Part shown: in pieces, positions 7,880-15,104 of the stretch
Layout: each line of letters opens with the position of its first letter
Position numbering within the stretch: position 1 is the first letter of the stretch
Source: Candidatus Omnitrophota bacterium
Lineage (GTDB): Bacteria > Omnitrophota > Gorgyraeia > Aquiviventales > Aquiviventaceae
DNA length: 38,958 bases
Assembly: GCA_016180575.1 (NCBI GenBank)
Contig: JACPAY010000011.1
Location: 1 to 38,958 of the forward strand
Reading direction: 5' to 3'
Notes under the pieces: generated by a model
The model's input: only the letters and a program-made list of their open reading frames with translations
Told to the model about the DNA's origin: nothing
The model's database searches: none
Made by a program: the position numbers and the translations under genes

Positions 7880-8934
7880 GCGGGCTGCGCCTCGAGGCCT
7901 GCCTGCGCCGCGCCCTTTGCTGCAGTGGAAGGCGCGGCAGGCAGGCCGAATGACTCGGCGTAGAGCCGGTTGACGCGCGCGAGGTCCTCCGCGCTCAGCG
8001 GCGGCAGCTCGGAGGCGGCCGCGAACTCGCGCAGCGCCTGCTCGCTGTAGATGTTCGGCAGGACCGAGGCGACCGCGGGCTCCGCGAGGATGTACTGGAG
8101 CGCCGCCTGAGCCAGCGTCCGGCCCCGATCCTCCCAGAGGAAGCCAAGCCGCGCGGCCTTCTTCAGGCCGTTCTCCTGCCACTGGCGCTTGCGGTCCTCG
8201 GTGGAGACGCGGTGGAAGCGATGGTCGCTCTCGGCGAAGACGGTTTCAGGCTTGACCGTACCGTCGAGCAGCCCCGAGGCGTGGGGGACGCGCACGAGGA
8301 AGCTTGCGCCGGATGCCCGGCCCAGGGGAAAGAGCGACTGGCCGAGCATCTGCTCGAGGAGGTTGTAGATGATGTAGACGACGTCCGCCCGCCGGCGCTC
8401 GATGGCGAAACGGCCCTCCTCGATCTGCCGCTCGGCGATCGCCGGGCCGAGGGCCGGCCCGTAGGCGCGGACCTTGCCATCGCGCTTCAGCGCGTCCAGC
8501 TCCGCGAACAGGTCGTCGCGCTGCATCGCGTCCAGGCGCGGGTTGTGGAGCTGGTAGAGGTCCACGTGGTCGGTCTGCAGGCGCTTCAGGCTCTCCTCGA
8601 GGGCGAAGCGGACGTACTCGGGCCGCCAGTCGTGGGGCAGCTCCTCATGGCCGCGGCGGGTGGTGTGGTGGTAGAAGTCATAGCCGAACTTCGTGCCGAT
8701 GGTGATGGAGCCGCGGCGGTCGCCCAGCGCCTTGGCGAGGATCGTCTCGCCCAGGCCGTTGCCGTAGGTGTCCGCGGTGTCGAAGAAGGTGATCCCCAGG
8801 TCGTGGGCCTGCCGGAGCAGCCGGATGCCGACCGCCTCGTCCGTGATGCCCCACCACGTCGTCGAGACGGTCCAGACTCCGAAGCCGATCTCGGAGACGC
8901 TGACGTCGGTTGTGCCAATGCGTCGCTGTTTCAT
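7876..8934 (-). CDS. Aldo/keto reductase family protein, 352 aa
   Basis: TIM-barrel oxidoreductase using NAD(P)H. Visible motifs are [10 protein letters not shown] with catalytic D52 and Y57, K82 (GTKFGYD), H130 (LYQLHNP) and the C-terminal cofactor region [11 protein letters not shown]. The start ATG at 8932-8934 was chosen because the longer frame runs back into the 96-base repeat element at 8941. The C-terminus after YAESFG is extended by about 23 residues; 16 of these (L331-G346, [16 protein letters not shown]) are encoded by a palindromic repeat that also occurs twice in the ABC ATPase at 31835. The stop overlaps the siroheme decarboxylase start by 4 bases. Substrate is unknown. Its position between a radical SAM gene and siroheme genes says little about function. 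Confidence 0.85.
   Translation of the reverse strand: MKQRRIGTTDVSVSEIGFGVWTVSTTWWGITDEAVGIRLLRQAHDLGITFFDTADTYGNGLGETILAKALGDRRGSITIGTKFGYDFYHHTTRRGHEELPHDWRPEYVRFALEESLKRLQTDHVDLYQLHNPRLDAMQRDDLFAELDALKRDGKVRAYGPALGPAIAERQIEEGRFAIERRRADVVYIIYNLLEQMLGQSLFPLGRASGASFLVRVPHASGLLDGTVKPETVFAESDHRFHRVSTEDRKRQWQENGLKKAARLGFLWEDRGRTLAQAALQYILAEPAVASVLPNIYSEQALREFAAASELPPLSAEDLARVNRLYAESFGLPAAPSTAAKGAAQAGLEAQPA
7896..7947 (-). repeat. In-frame coding palindrome LPAAP...AQAG, copy 1 (in aldo/keto reductase)
   Basis: The left arm (7896-7914) and right arm (7931-7947) are complementary except for a 2-base bulge. On the coding strand the unit starts CTGCCTGCCGCGCC, has 15 variable bases, and ends GGCGCAGGCAGGC. 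It encodes residues 331-346. Copies in the same phase with the same 16-residue length lie at 32557-32609 and 32686-32736. Confidence 0.85.
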
Positions 8935-8940
8935 GTCGTA

Positions 8941-9038
8941 GGGCCGCGGGTCCTGCCGCGCCGCCACCCCGTCGGCTGTCCTCGGCCTTCGCCTGCGGGC
9001 AGGCGACGGGGTCCCCGGCTCCGCGTCACCCGCGGCCC
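8941..9038. repeat. GC-rich structured repeat (about 96 bp core), copy 1
   Basis: The ends are 11-bp inverted repeats (GGGCCGCGGGT at 8941-8951, ACCCGCGGCCC at 9028-9038). Inside is a second stem CCCCGTCG/CGACGGGG that encloses GCCTGCGGGCAGGC. It fills the whole gap between the radical SAM stop (9041-9043) and the aldo/keto reductase start (8934). Nearly identical cores are at 23146-23241 (inverted), 27827-27922 and 37698-37784. Confidence 0.9.
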
Positions 9039-9040
9039 GA

Positions 9041-9808
9041 TTAGTCGAACACCTCGGCGGGGATGCCGGTCGCGGCGATCAGCCGGTCCGCGATGGCCTG
9101 GAGCGCCTCGCGCGGTGTCTCGGTGATCCCCGGCGCGGCGGTCCCCCGGTCCACGGTGTAAACGTGGACCGAGCGCGGCCGGATGAGCCCGACCGCCTCC
9201 ACCCAGGCCTGGACATGCGCCTCGCCGGTGTTGTCGTAGGCGCCCTGCATGAAGAGGCTCTGCAGGACGATGTCGGGCAGCGCGGCCAGCGCCGCGACCA
9301 TGGCCCGGAAGTCCGCGCGGCCGAGCGGCTGGTTGATGCGCCGCCACGTCGCCTCGTCGGCGGCATCGAACTTCATGTAGCGCGCATCGAGGAGCGCAAG
9401 GGCGCGGCGAACGGGCGGCCGGTCGAGCTGAGTCGCGTCGCTGAGGATGCCGACCGCGGCGCCGGGGAAGCGCGCATCCCGCAGCCGCTTGATGCCGATG
9501 ACCAGCTCCTCCAGGTCCGGGTGGAGCGTCGGCTCGCCGTTGCCGGCCAGGGTGATGCAGTCCACGCGCGTGCCCTCCTCCGCGTGGCGCCGGAAGGCCT
9601 CGGCGATCTCCTCAAGGAGCTGGGGGGCCCGCTTGAGCCGCTCAGGCGAGGGCCCCGGCAGGGTCCAGCCGTACTGGCAGTAGACGCAGTTCGACGAGCA
9701 CACCTTGTGGCTGGACGGCAGCACGTTGATGCCCAGCGACCAGCCAAGGCGCCTCGAGGGGATGGGGCCGTAGACGGTTGTGTCCTGCAAGGGGATGGTA
9801 TCCGGCAT
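9041..9808 (-). CDS. Radical SAM enzyme (COG0731-like), 255 aa
   Basis: The radical SAM cluster motif is [13 protein letters not shown] (C-x3-C-x2-C, near residues 36-43), preceded by the characteristic [38 protein letters not shown] follows as the AdoMet-binding GNGEP strand. The 4Fe-4S cluster and S-adenosylmethionine generate a 5'-deoxyadenosyl radical; the substrate is not predictable. The ATG at 9806-9808 was chosen because it directly precedes the conserved block and the longer frame reads into a palindromic repeat. TACAAT lies at 9821-9826 on the minus strand, so the leader would be very short. The stop codon is 2 bases from the GC-rich repeat at 8941-9038. Confidence 0.85.
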   Translation of the reverse strand: MPDTIPLQDTTVYGPIPSRRLGWSLGINVLPSSHKVCSSNCVYCQYGWTLPGPSPERLKRAPQLLEEIAEAFRRHAEEGTRVDCITLAGNGEPTLHPDLEELVIGIKRLRDARFPGAAVGILSDATQLDRPPVRRALALLDARYMKFDAADEATWRRINQPLGRADFRAMVAALAALPDIVLQSLFMQGAYDNTGEAHVQAWVEAVGLIRPRSVHVYTVDRGTAAPGITETPREALQAIADRLIAATGIPAEVFD

Positions 9809-9860
9809 GAGCGAACCAGTATTGTAGCACGGCCGGACGGGACGCGCGACAGGCAGCGTA

Positions 9861-9905
9861 AAAGTACCGGGTACTTTTCCCGCTTTGCGAAGTACCCGGT
9901 ACTTT
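9861..9905. repeat. REP-like palindrome, family AAGTACCCGGTACTT, copy 1
   Basis: Perfect 16-bp arms (9861-9876 and 9890-9905) flank a 13-base loop. It abuts the TAG (9906-9908) of the response regulator gene with no gap. Read on the minus strand, the whole 45-base unit, including the loop AAAGCGGG, is about 90% identical to the copy at 18455-18499. Confidence 0.9.
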
Positions 9906-10307
9906 CTAGGCGGGCGGGGCGGCCTTGCGCTCGGCGTCACGCTGCTTGAGCGCCCGGTCGATGCGGGTCAGCAGGTCCTCGTGGTCGAACGGCTTGACGA
10001 CGTAGTCCGCGATCCCCTCCAGATCGAACAGGTCCTTCATGCGGTCGCGGGCGGTCAGGATGATGATGGGGATCTTGCCGCGGCCGTAGCGGCTGTTGAT
10101 CTCGCGCATGCACGAGTAGCCGTCCATGACCGGCATCAGCACGTCGAGGATGACCAGGTCGGGCTGCTCGGCCTCGATCGCCGCCAGGGCCTGCTGGCCG
10201 TCGTTGGCGGTGGACACCTGATACCCGCGGGACTGCAGCCGGATCTTCACCGCCAGGGCCAGCTGCTGCTCGTCGTCCACGACCAGGATCTTCCGTCCCT
10301 CTGCCAT
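9906..10307 (-). CDS. Single-domain response regulator (CheY-like), 133 aa
   Basis: A stand-alone receiver domain: acidic pocket D11-D12 (VVDDEQ), phospho-acceptor D55 (LVILDVLMPVMDGY), T86 (IILTARD) and K109 (VVKPFD). It has a short charged C-terminal tail and no output domain. It starts 13 bases after the stop of the hybrid kinase gene, with GGAGGGG in the gap as ribosome binding site, so the two are almost certainly co-transcribed. It is the likely phosphate acceptor or relay partner of that kinase. Its stop codon abuts a palindromic repeat. Confidence 0.92.
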   Translation of the reverse strand: MAEGRKILVVDDEQQLALAVKIRLQSRGYQVSTANDGQQALAAIEAEQPDLVILDVLMPVMDGYSCMREINSRYGRGKIPIIILTARDRMKDLFDLEGIADYVVKPFDHEDLLTRIDRALKQRDAERKAAPPA

Positions 10308-10320
10308 CCGCGTCCCCTCC

Positions 10321-12264
10321 TTACGGCTTCACGGGCTGCTGCACCAGCACCTCACGGACCTTCGCCAGGAGCGTCTCGATCTCGAACGGCTTCGCGACGT
10401 AGTTGTAGGCGGCCCCGTTGATGCCGAGCTGCCGGTCCTTGCGCTCGCCCTTGGCGGTGACGATGATGACGGGGATCTCCTTGGTCTTGGGGTTCTCTTT
10501 GATGAGGTGATAGACCTCATAGCCGTCCATGACCGGCATCATGAGGTCGAGCAGCACCAGGTCCACCGGCTGCCGCCGCAGCTGCTCCAGCGCGTCGGGG
10601 CCGCTGGCGGCGGTGAAGACATCGTAGTCCTGCAGCTCCAGCGCCTGCCGGAGGAGCTGGCGGATCTTCGCCTCGTCATCGACGACCATGATGCGGCCCT
10701 TGGCCTGGGCGGGCTGCTGCAGCCGCCGCTCGGTGAGCCGGAGCAGCTCAAGCTCCGTCGTCCCCTCATCCGGGTAGGTGGCGGTGACCACGAGGAACGG
10801 CAGGCGGAGCGTCTCCGAGCCGACGGTGAACGGCCGCTGCTCGAGCACCCGCTTGACGCGCGCGGCCATCGCCTGCGCCCCGTCCCGGTCGGCCTCGGCG
10901 AGGACGACCACCATCTCGCCCCGGCGCCACCGCAGGACGAGGTCGCCGCCGTCCCGCCGGCGGACCACCCCCCGGAGCGCTCCCTCCACCTCGTTGAGGA
11001 GGCGGGCGGTCTCGGCCGCGCCGCAGCGCGCCCGGAGCGCCTGGAAGTTCTGCACCGAGAGCACCACGATGGAAAACCGGCCCTGCTGCTGCTTGGCCTT
11101 CTCGATCCCGGCCTGGAACAGCTCGTGGAAGAGCTCCGTCTCATGGTACTTGGGGAGCGTGAAGGTGAACGTGCTGCCCTGGCCCAGGCGGCTCGCCACG
11201 CCGATCCGGCCGCCGTGCAGCTCGACGAGCCGCTTGCTGATCGCCAGGCCCAGGCCCGTCCCCCGCGTGCCCTCGTCGCCGGCGGCATGCTGCTGGACCC
11301 TGGAGAACTTCTCGAAGAGCTTGGGCACATCGTCCTCCGCGATGCCGATGCCGGTGTCCGCGACGCGGAAGGCGAGGTCGCTTTCCCCCTCCGAGACGCT
11401 CACGGTCACGCGGCCCGGGCCGGAGGTGAACTTGATGGCGTTGCTGAGGAGGTTGATGAGCACCTGGGTCACCTTGTCGGCGTCGGCATAGAGCGGCGGC
11501 AGCTCGTCCGGCACCTGCACCTCAAGCTCGATGCCTTTGTTCTTGGCGAGCGGGCGGATGGACTGGACCGTCAGCTCCACGAGCGGCTCGATCTCCGTGA
11601 CCGCCTTCCGGAGCACCGCGTGGCCGGCGTCGATCCGCGCCATGTCGAGCAGGTTGTCGATCATCCGCGTGAGCCGCTCGATGTTGGACCGGATGATCGC
11701 CAGGTACTCCCGCTGCTCGTCGGTCAAGGGGCCTGAGATCTGGTCGAAGAGGATCCCGGTGAACTCCTGGATGGTCGACAGGGGGGTCCGCAGCTCATGG
11801 GAGACGGTGTTGACGAACTCATCCTTCAGGCGCTCCACGCGGTGCCGCTCGATGGCATAGCGGATGGACCGGCCCAGCAGGTGGCGGGAGGTCTGGAGCG
11901 AGGCCTTGACCAGGTGGTCCTGGGCGCCCTGCTGCAGCGCCTGGACGGCGACCGCCTCGTCGTCCGATGCGGTCAGGATGACGACCGGCACCCGCGGGGC
12001 ATGGTGCCGGACCTTGAGGAGCGTCTCCAGCCCCTGGCTGTCAGGCAGGACGAGGTCGAGCAGGATCACGTCCACGCCGCCCTCGGTCAGGCGCGCAAGG
12101 CCCGTCGAGAGCCGATCGGCGTGGAGCAGCTCGATGGGCAGGTCCTGTTGGCTCGCGAGCGCCTCCCGCACGAGCTGCGCGTCCTCGGCCGCATCCTCGA
12201 TGAGGAGGGCCCTGATCGGGTGCGAGGCGTCTGGCCGCCGCGGGTTCGGGTTGAGTATCTCCAT
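10321..12264 (-). CDS. Hybrid sensor kinase REC-HisKA-HATPase-GGDEF-like-REC, 647 aa
   Basis: The domain order is unusual. Residues 17-135 are a receiver (D70, LDLVLPDS). Residues 142-212 are a DHp domain (H156 in VSHELRTP). Residues 255-372 are HATPase_c (N-box LLSNAIKF, G1 DTGIGI, G2 GTGLGLAISKRL). Residues 395-515 look like a degenerate GGDEF-type nucleotidyl cyclase domain, with RWRRGEMVVVL where GGDEF should be, so it is probably not catalytic. Residues 523-643 are a second receiver (D573, K625). There is no membrane segment. The N-terminal receiver is paralogous to that of the kinase at 2415-3551. It probably integrates phosphate from another kinase and passes it to its own C-terminal receiver and/or the adjacent single receiver. 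A promoter and a 6-bp leader hairpin precede the ATG. Confidence 0.9.
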   Translation of the reverse strand: MEILNPNPRRPDASHPIRALLIEDAAEDAQLVREALASQQDLPIELLHADRLSTGLARLTEGGVDVILLDLVLPDSQGLETLLKVRHHAPRVPVVILTASDDEAVAVQALQQGAQDHLVKASLQTSRHLLGRSIRYAIERHRVERLKDEFVNTVSHELRTPLSTIQEFTGILFDQISGPLTDEQREYLAIIRSNIERLTRMIDNLLDMARIDAGHAVLRKAVTEIEPLVELTVQSIRPLAKNKGIELEVQVPDELPPLYADADKVTQVLINLLSNAIKFTSGPGRVTVSVSEGESDLAFRVADTGIGIAEDDVPKLFEKFSRVQQHAAGDEGTRGTGLGLAISKRLVELHGGRIGVASRLGQGSTFTFTLPKYHETELFHELFQAGIEKAKQQQGRFSIVVLSVQNFQALRARCGAAETARLLNEVEGALRGVVRRRDGGDLVLRWRRGEMVVVLAEADRDGAQAMAARVKRVLEQRPFTVGSETLRLPFLVVTATYPDEGTTELELLRLTERRLQQPAQAKGRIMVVDDEAKIRQLLRQALELQDYDVFTAASGPDALEQLRRQPVDLVLLDLMMPVMDGYEVYHLIKENPKTKEIPVIIVTAKGERKDRQLGINGAAYNYVAKPFEIETLLAKVREVLVQQPVKP

Positions 12265-12273
12265 GATGTTTTA

Positions 12274-12292
12274 AGCGGCCTTCACAGCCGCT
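12274..12292 (-). promoter_or_regulatory. Small hairpin in leader of hybrid kinase mRNA
   Basis: AGCGGC (12274-12279) and GCCGCT (12287-12292) form a 6-bp stem with a 7-base loop. It ends 9 bases before the ATG and no Shine-Dalgarno sequence is visible, so it may limit or shape initiation. Confidence 0.35.
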
Positions 12293-12302
12293 ATTACCAG
12301 CA

Positions 12303-12332
12303 AGTATACCTGAGGGGGGAAGCCGAGGACAA
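12303..12332 (-). promoter_or_regulatory. Predicted promoter for hybrid kinase-regulator pair
   Basis: On the minus strand, TTGTCC (12327-12332) and TATACT (12303-12308) have an 18-base spacer. It lies in the only gap upstream of the kinase gene, just downstream of the small basic protein gene. Confidence 0.5.
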
Positions 12333-12344
12333 ATGCGCTGGGGG

Positions 12345-12572
12345 TCAGAGCGAGGCCGCCCACCGCAGGAACCGCAGCAGCGCGGCGCGGTGGCGGAGCG
12401 TGAAGCGGACAAGATGAGCCGGGGTGACCTCTTCCGCGTGGAGCGGGCGGCCATGCGCCCCCAGGAGGCCGTAGGTCGCGACCCGCCAGCGCAGGAGCGG
12501 CGAGCGCCACGGCGCCAAGAGGTCGGGCCAGGTCAGGCGGAGGGCGACGAGGACCATGCGGAGCCACAGCAT
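12345..12572 (-). CDS. Small basic protein, 75 aa, unknown function
   Basis: The ATG at 12570-12572 opens a frame beginning MLWLRMVLVALRLTWPDLL, with a hydrophobic N-terminal helix, then APWRSPLLRWRVATYGLL, then AEEVTPAHLVRFTLRHR, ending in FLRWAASL. It is rich in W, R and L with regular amphipathic spacing, which is not what a shadow frame normally gives. The start lies 8 bases downstream of the thiol peroxidase stop on the same strand, so the two are probably one transcript. I recall similar short proteins as conserved hypotheticals but cannot assign a function. Confidence 0.65.
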   Translation of the reverse strand: MLWLRMVLVALRLTWPDLLAPWRSPLLRWRVATYGLLGAHGRPLHAEEVTPAHLVRFTLRHRAALLRFLRWAASL

Positions 12573-12580
12573 GCGGCGTC

Positions 12581-13081
12581 TTAGCGCGCGATGGAGCGAA
12601 CCGCCGCCAACGCAGCGTCGTAGTTCGGGTGCGAGGCGATCTCCGGGACGTACTCCACGTACCGGACCGTGCCGCCGGCGTCCACGACGAAGACGGCGCG
12701 GCTCAGGAGCCGCAGCTCCTTGACGAGGGTGCCGTACGCCCGGCCGAACGACGTCTCCCGGTGGTCGGAGAGGGTCATGATGCGCTCGACGTTGGAGGCC
12801 CCGCACCACCGCTTCTGGGCGAACGGCAGGTCCACGCTGACGTTCAGGATCTGCACGTTCGGGAGCTTGGCCGCTTCCTCGTTGAACCGCTTGGCCTGCT
12901 GGTCGCAGATGGGCGTGTCCAGCGAGGGGGTCACGCTGATGAGGAGCGTCTTCCCCTTGAAGCGGGAGAGGGTGACCGCGGAGAGGTCCTGCGCGAGCGC
13001 CTCGAACTCCGGCGCCTTTGAGCCGGCCTTGGTGGCACGACGATCCCCATCATTATAGACTAGAGGATGTCTGATGGCCAT
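12581..13081 (-). CDS. tpx: Thiol peroxidase (Tpx, atypical 2-Cys peroxiredoxin), N-terminus unresolved
   Basis: The core is a Tpx: KAGSKAPEFEAL, SLDTPICDQQAKRFNEEA with peroxidatic C59 in TPIC, RWCGASNVER with resolving C93, and the C-terminal TVRYVEYVPEIASHPNYDAAL. It reduces hydroperoxides with thioredoxin. The N-terminal beta-hairpin normally found before the VGDKAPDF block (about 20 residues) is missing. The only in-frame ATG (13079-13081) overlaps the divergent YgfZ start. The better-placed ATGATG at 13048-13053 is out of frame with the core. A small indel near 13030-13045, or an odd start, is therefore likely. TATAAT lies at 13052-13057 on the minus strand. Residue numbers assume the 13081 start. 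Confidence 0.75.
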   Translation of the reverse strand: MAIRHPLVYNDGDRRATKAGSKAPEFEALAQDLSAVTLSRFKGKTLLISVTPSLDTPICDQQAKRFNEEAAKLPNVQILNVSVDLPFAQKRWCGASNVERIMTLSDHRETSFGRAYGTLVKELRLLSRAVFVVDAGGTVRYVEYVPEIASHPNYDAALAAVRSIAR

Positions 13082-14195
13082 CACGCTGCTGCTCCATGGA
13101 AGGCACGGAGGTCCCGCCGTCCGCTACGAGCCGCTCGGGGACTGGCTGGTGCCCTGGCGGTTCGGCGCGTTCGAGGAGGAATACCGGGCGCTGCGCGCAG
13201 GCGTGGCCCTCCTCGACTGCTCGACGCAGGCGCTCGTCGAGTGCCGGGGCGCCGACCGGGTCAGCTTCCTGCACCGGCTGCTCACCAACGACCTGAAGCG
13301 GCTCTCGCCCGGCGGCGGGGCTCGTGCCGCCCTCCTCACCCCGTCCGGAAAGCTCCTCGCGGAGCTGCTGGTGCTGGCGGACGCGGAGGCTGTCTGGCTG
13401 CTCTGCGACCTCCCGCGCGCGGCGGTGGTCGCCCAGACGCTTGAGCACTACCTTTTCTCCGACCAGGTCACGGTGACGAACCATGAGCGGCGCAAGGCGG
13501 CGCTGGCGCTGGAAGGCCCCCGGGCGGCCGAACTGCTTGCGGCGCTGGTAGGCCCCGCCGCGTCGCTCGCAGCACCCGGCGACCATGCGACCGTGTCCTT
13601 CGAGGGCCTGCCCGTATGGCTGATCCGGCACTCCCTCATCGGGGGGAGCGGCGTGCTGTGCCTCGTGGACGCCGACCAGGCGGAAGCCGCCTGGGGCCTG
13701 CTGCAGCGTCGGGGCCGGCCGCAGGGCGTGCGGCCGGTCGGGTGGGAGGCGCTCAACACCGCGCGGATTGAAGCGGGGGTGCCGTGGTTCGGCCTCGACA
13801 TGGATGAGACCACCCTGCTGCCGGAGACCGGCCTGCAGGCGGTCGCGGTGAGCGAGACCAAAGGCTGCTACGTCGGGCAGGAGGTCATCGCCCGGATGCA
13901 GACGTACGGCTCCGCGAGCAAGAAGCTGATGGGGCTGCTCGTCGAGGGCCAGGCGGCGGCGGGATCTGGGGACCGGATCGTCCGGGGCGCAAGCGAGGTA
14001 GGATGGGTCACGAGCGGATGCCATTCCCCCGTGCTCCGGAGGCCGATCGCGATGGGGTACGTGAAGCGCGGGGCCTATGAGCCCGGCACGGCCGTCGAGA
14101 TTGTCCGGGCGGGCGGGCGCGTCGCGGCGACGGTGGCCGAGCGGCCGCTCGTCACCCTTCCTGCCAGTAGCGCACGAACTCCCGCAGGTGCGTGA
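13074..14195 (+). CDS. ygfZ: YgfZ/GcvT-type folate-binding Fe-S cluster maturation protein, 373 aa
   Basis: This is a GcvT-fold protein with DFLHRLLTNDLK-type region (VSFLHRLLTNDLK), ALLTPSGKLLAEL, and the YgfZ signature ETKGCYVGQEVIAR with its conserved cysteine, followed by a C-terminal beta-barrel (GWVTSGCHSP, AMGYVKRG). Family members bind folate and help assemble or repair Fe-S enzymes such as MiaB. That is relevant here because the window encodes several Fe-S proteins. The start ATG at 13074 has GAGG 7 bases upstream; TATAGA at 13054-13059 is a possible -10. The 3' end overlaps the convergent peptide deformylase gene by 44 bases. A T-protein of the glycine cleavage system is less likely because of the KGC.xGQE motif. 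Confidence 0.85.
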   Translation: MAITLLLHGRHGGPAVRYEPLGDWLVPWRFGAFEEEYRALRAGVALLDCSTQALVECRGADRVSFLHRLLTNDLKRLSPGGGARAALLTPSGKLLAELLVLADAEAVWLLCDLPRAAVVAQTLEHYLFSDQVTVTNHERRKAALALEGPRAAELLAALVGPAASLAAPGDHATVSFEGLPVWLIRHSLIGGSGVLCLVDADQAEAAWGLLQRRGRPQGVRPVGWEALNTARIEAGVPWFGLDMDETTLLPETGLQAVAVSETKGCYVGQEVIARMQTYGSASKKLMGLLVEGQAAAGSGDRIVRGASEVGWVTSGCHSPVLRRPIAMGYVKRGAYEPGTAVEIVRAGGRVAATVAERPLVTLPASSARTPAGA

Positions 14196-14685
14196 GCGTC
14201 GCCAGCGTGACCATCCGGTCGAGGAAGACCTTCCCCCCGAGGTGGTCGCACTCGTGCTGGATGATCCTGGCGAAAAACCCCTGCGCGCGGAACCGCACCT
14301 TGTCCCCCTGCCGGTTGTACGCCTCCACCTCGAGCGACTCCGCGCGGGGGACCTGCCCCCGAAGCTCATCGACGCTGAGGCAGCCCTCCCAGTCGAGGCG
14401 CTGCTTCTTCGAGGCGGCGAGGATCTTGGGGTTGATGAGGATGGTGAGGGGGACGGGACCTTCGCCCGGATAGCGGCGGTTGTCGGTGACCTCGATCACC
14501 GCCACCTGAGCCGAGACGTGCACCTGGGGCGCGGCCAGGCCCACCCCGTCGTACTCCCGCATCGTCTCGACCATGTCGTCGAGGAACCGCTGGAACTCGG
14601 GCGAGACGATGCGCTCCTTCGGGATGGGCTCGGCCTGGGCGCGGATGACCGGATGCCCGAGCCGCGCTACTTTGAGAATCGCCAT
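14152..14685 (-). CDS. def: Peptide deformylase, 177 aa
   Basis: All three deformylase motifs are intact: GVGLAAPQ (47-54), EGCLSV with metal ligand C102, and HECDH with H144, E145 and H148. The enzyme removes the formyl group from nascent N-terminal methionine in the cytosol. The N-terminus MAILKVARLGHPVIR is the normal family start. The gene lies directly downstream of the GNAT gene on the same strand; the 25-base gap between them is mostly a palindromic repeat (14690-14710). The last 44 bases overlap the end of ygfZ on the other strand. Confidence 0.95.
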   Translation of the reverse strand: MAILKVARLGHPVIRAQAEPIPKERIVSPEFQRFLDDMVETMREYDGVGLAAPQVHVSAQVAVIEVTDNRRYPGEGPVPLTILINPKILAASKKQRLDWEGCLSVDELRGQVPRAESLEVEAYNRQGDKVRFRAQGFFARIIQHECDHLGGKVFLDRMVTLATLTHLREFVRYWQEG

Positions 14686-14689
14686 GGAA

Positions 14690-14710
14690 AAATGGGACCG
14701 GTTCCTATTT
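14690..14710. repeat. REP-like palindrome, family AATGGGACCGGTCCCATT, degenerate copy 2
   Basis: AAATGGGACCGGTTCCTATTT pairs over 10 positions with one bulged T and one G-T pair. It abuts the GNAT stop codon (TAG, 14711-14713) and ends 5 bases before the deformylase ATG. Confidence 0.6.
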
Positions 14711-15028
14711 CTAGCCGGATACGATGGGGTTTGACGTCGGGCCGCCGCGCTTGGTCAGCGGCTCGTACTCGGGATGCCGCTTGAGGTAGGCGCCTGAGAT
14801 GTAGGAGCAGGAGGGGATGACCGTCAACCCCTCGGCCTTCGCGTGCTCAAAGGCCGCCTTGCACAGCCGCTCCGCCACGCCCTTCCCCCGGAACACCTCG
14901 GGCACGTAGGTGTGGTAGAGGTCAAGCGTCTTGCCGCTTTGCCGGTACATCAGGCAGGCCTCGAACCCCGAAAGCTTCACGCAGAAGCGGCTGCCCGCCC
15001 GGTCGTGGATGACTGTTTCCTCCGCCAT
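14711..15028 (-). CDS. GNAT-fold N-acetyltransferase (YjdJ/GNAT_2-like), 105 aa
   Basis: A short GNAT domain: LDLYHTYVPEVFRGKGVAERLCKAAFEHA contains the acetyl-CoA pyrophosphate loop R-G-K-G-V-A, followed by GLTVIPSCSYISGAYLKRHPEY. This is the pattern of the small COG2388 family, whose substrates are unknown. The ATG at 15026-15028 lacks a clear ribosome binding site. TATAAT at 15037-15042 on the minus strand places the transcription start just ahead of it. It is divergent from elp3 and probably co-transcribed with peptide deformylase. Confidence 0.85.
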   Translation of the reverse strand: MAEETVIHDRAGSRFCVKLSGFEACLMYRQSGKTLDLYHTYVPEVFRGKGVAERLCKAAFEHAKAEGLTVIPSCSYISGAYLKRHPEYEPLTKRGGPTSNPIVSG

Positions 15029-15034
15029 GATGGA

Positions 15035-15046
15035 CCATTATAATGG
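15035..15046. promoter_or_regulatory. Shared palindromic -10 region for divergent GNAT and elp3 genes
   Basis: CCATTATAATGG is a perfect 12-base palindrome that contains consensus TATAAT on both strands (15039-15044 plus, 15037-15042 minus). On the minus strand a TTGGAA lies 18 bases upstream (15061-15066), inside the loop side of the neighbouring REP-like palindrome. Confidence 0.5.
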
Positions 15047-15100
15047 GGACAGCCACTAATTTCCAATGGCGGAGGCGCTGGGAAATTAGTGGCTGTCCCC
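15045..15100. repeat. REP-like palindrome, family GGGGACAGCCACTAATTT, copy 2
   Basis: Perfect 20-bp arms (15045-15064 and 15081-15100) flank a 16-base loop that is unrelated to the loop of copy 1 (2354-2416). The right arm ends 4 bases before the elp3 ATG (15105), so it occupies the position where a ribosome binding site would lie. Confidence 0.9.
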
Positions 15101-15104
15101 GATT

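Noticed and set aside
8935-9050. Open frames through the GC-rich repeat core, giving Arg/Pro-rich peptides joined to neighbouring genes
   Set aside because: The same peptide-like sequence appears wherever the repeat is present, in different frames and attached to unrelated genes; it is repeat DNA, not protein. Starts of the aldo/keto reductase and PDZ genes were moved downstream accordingly.
13053-14369. Long open frame on the minus strand opposite ygfZ
   Set aside because: The plus strand clearly encodes YgfZ with its KGCYVGQE motif and a ribosome site; the antisense frame is low-complexity R/P/G sequence typical of high-GC shadow frames.
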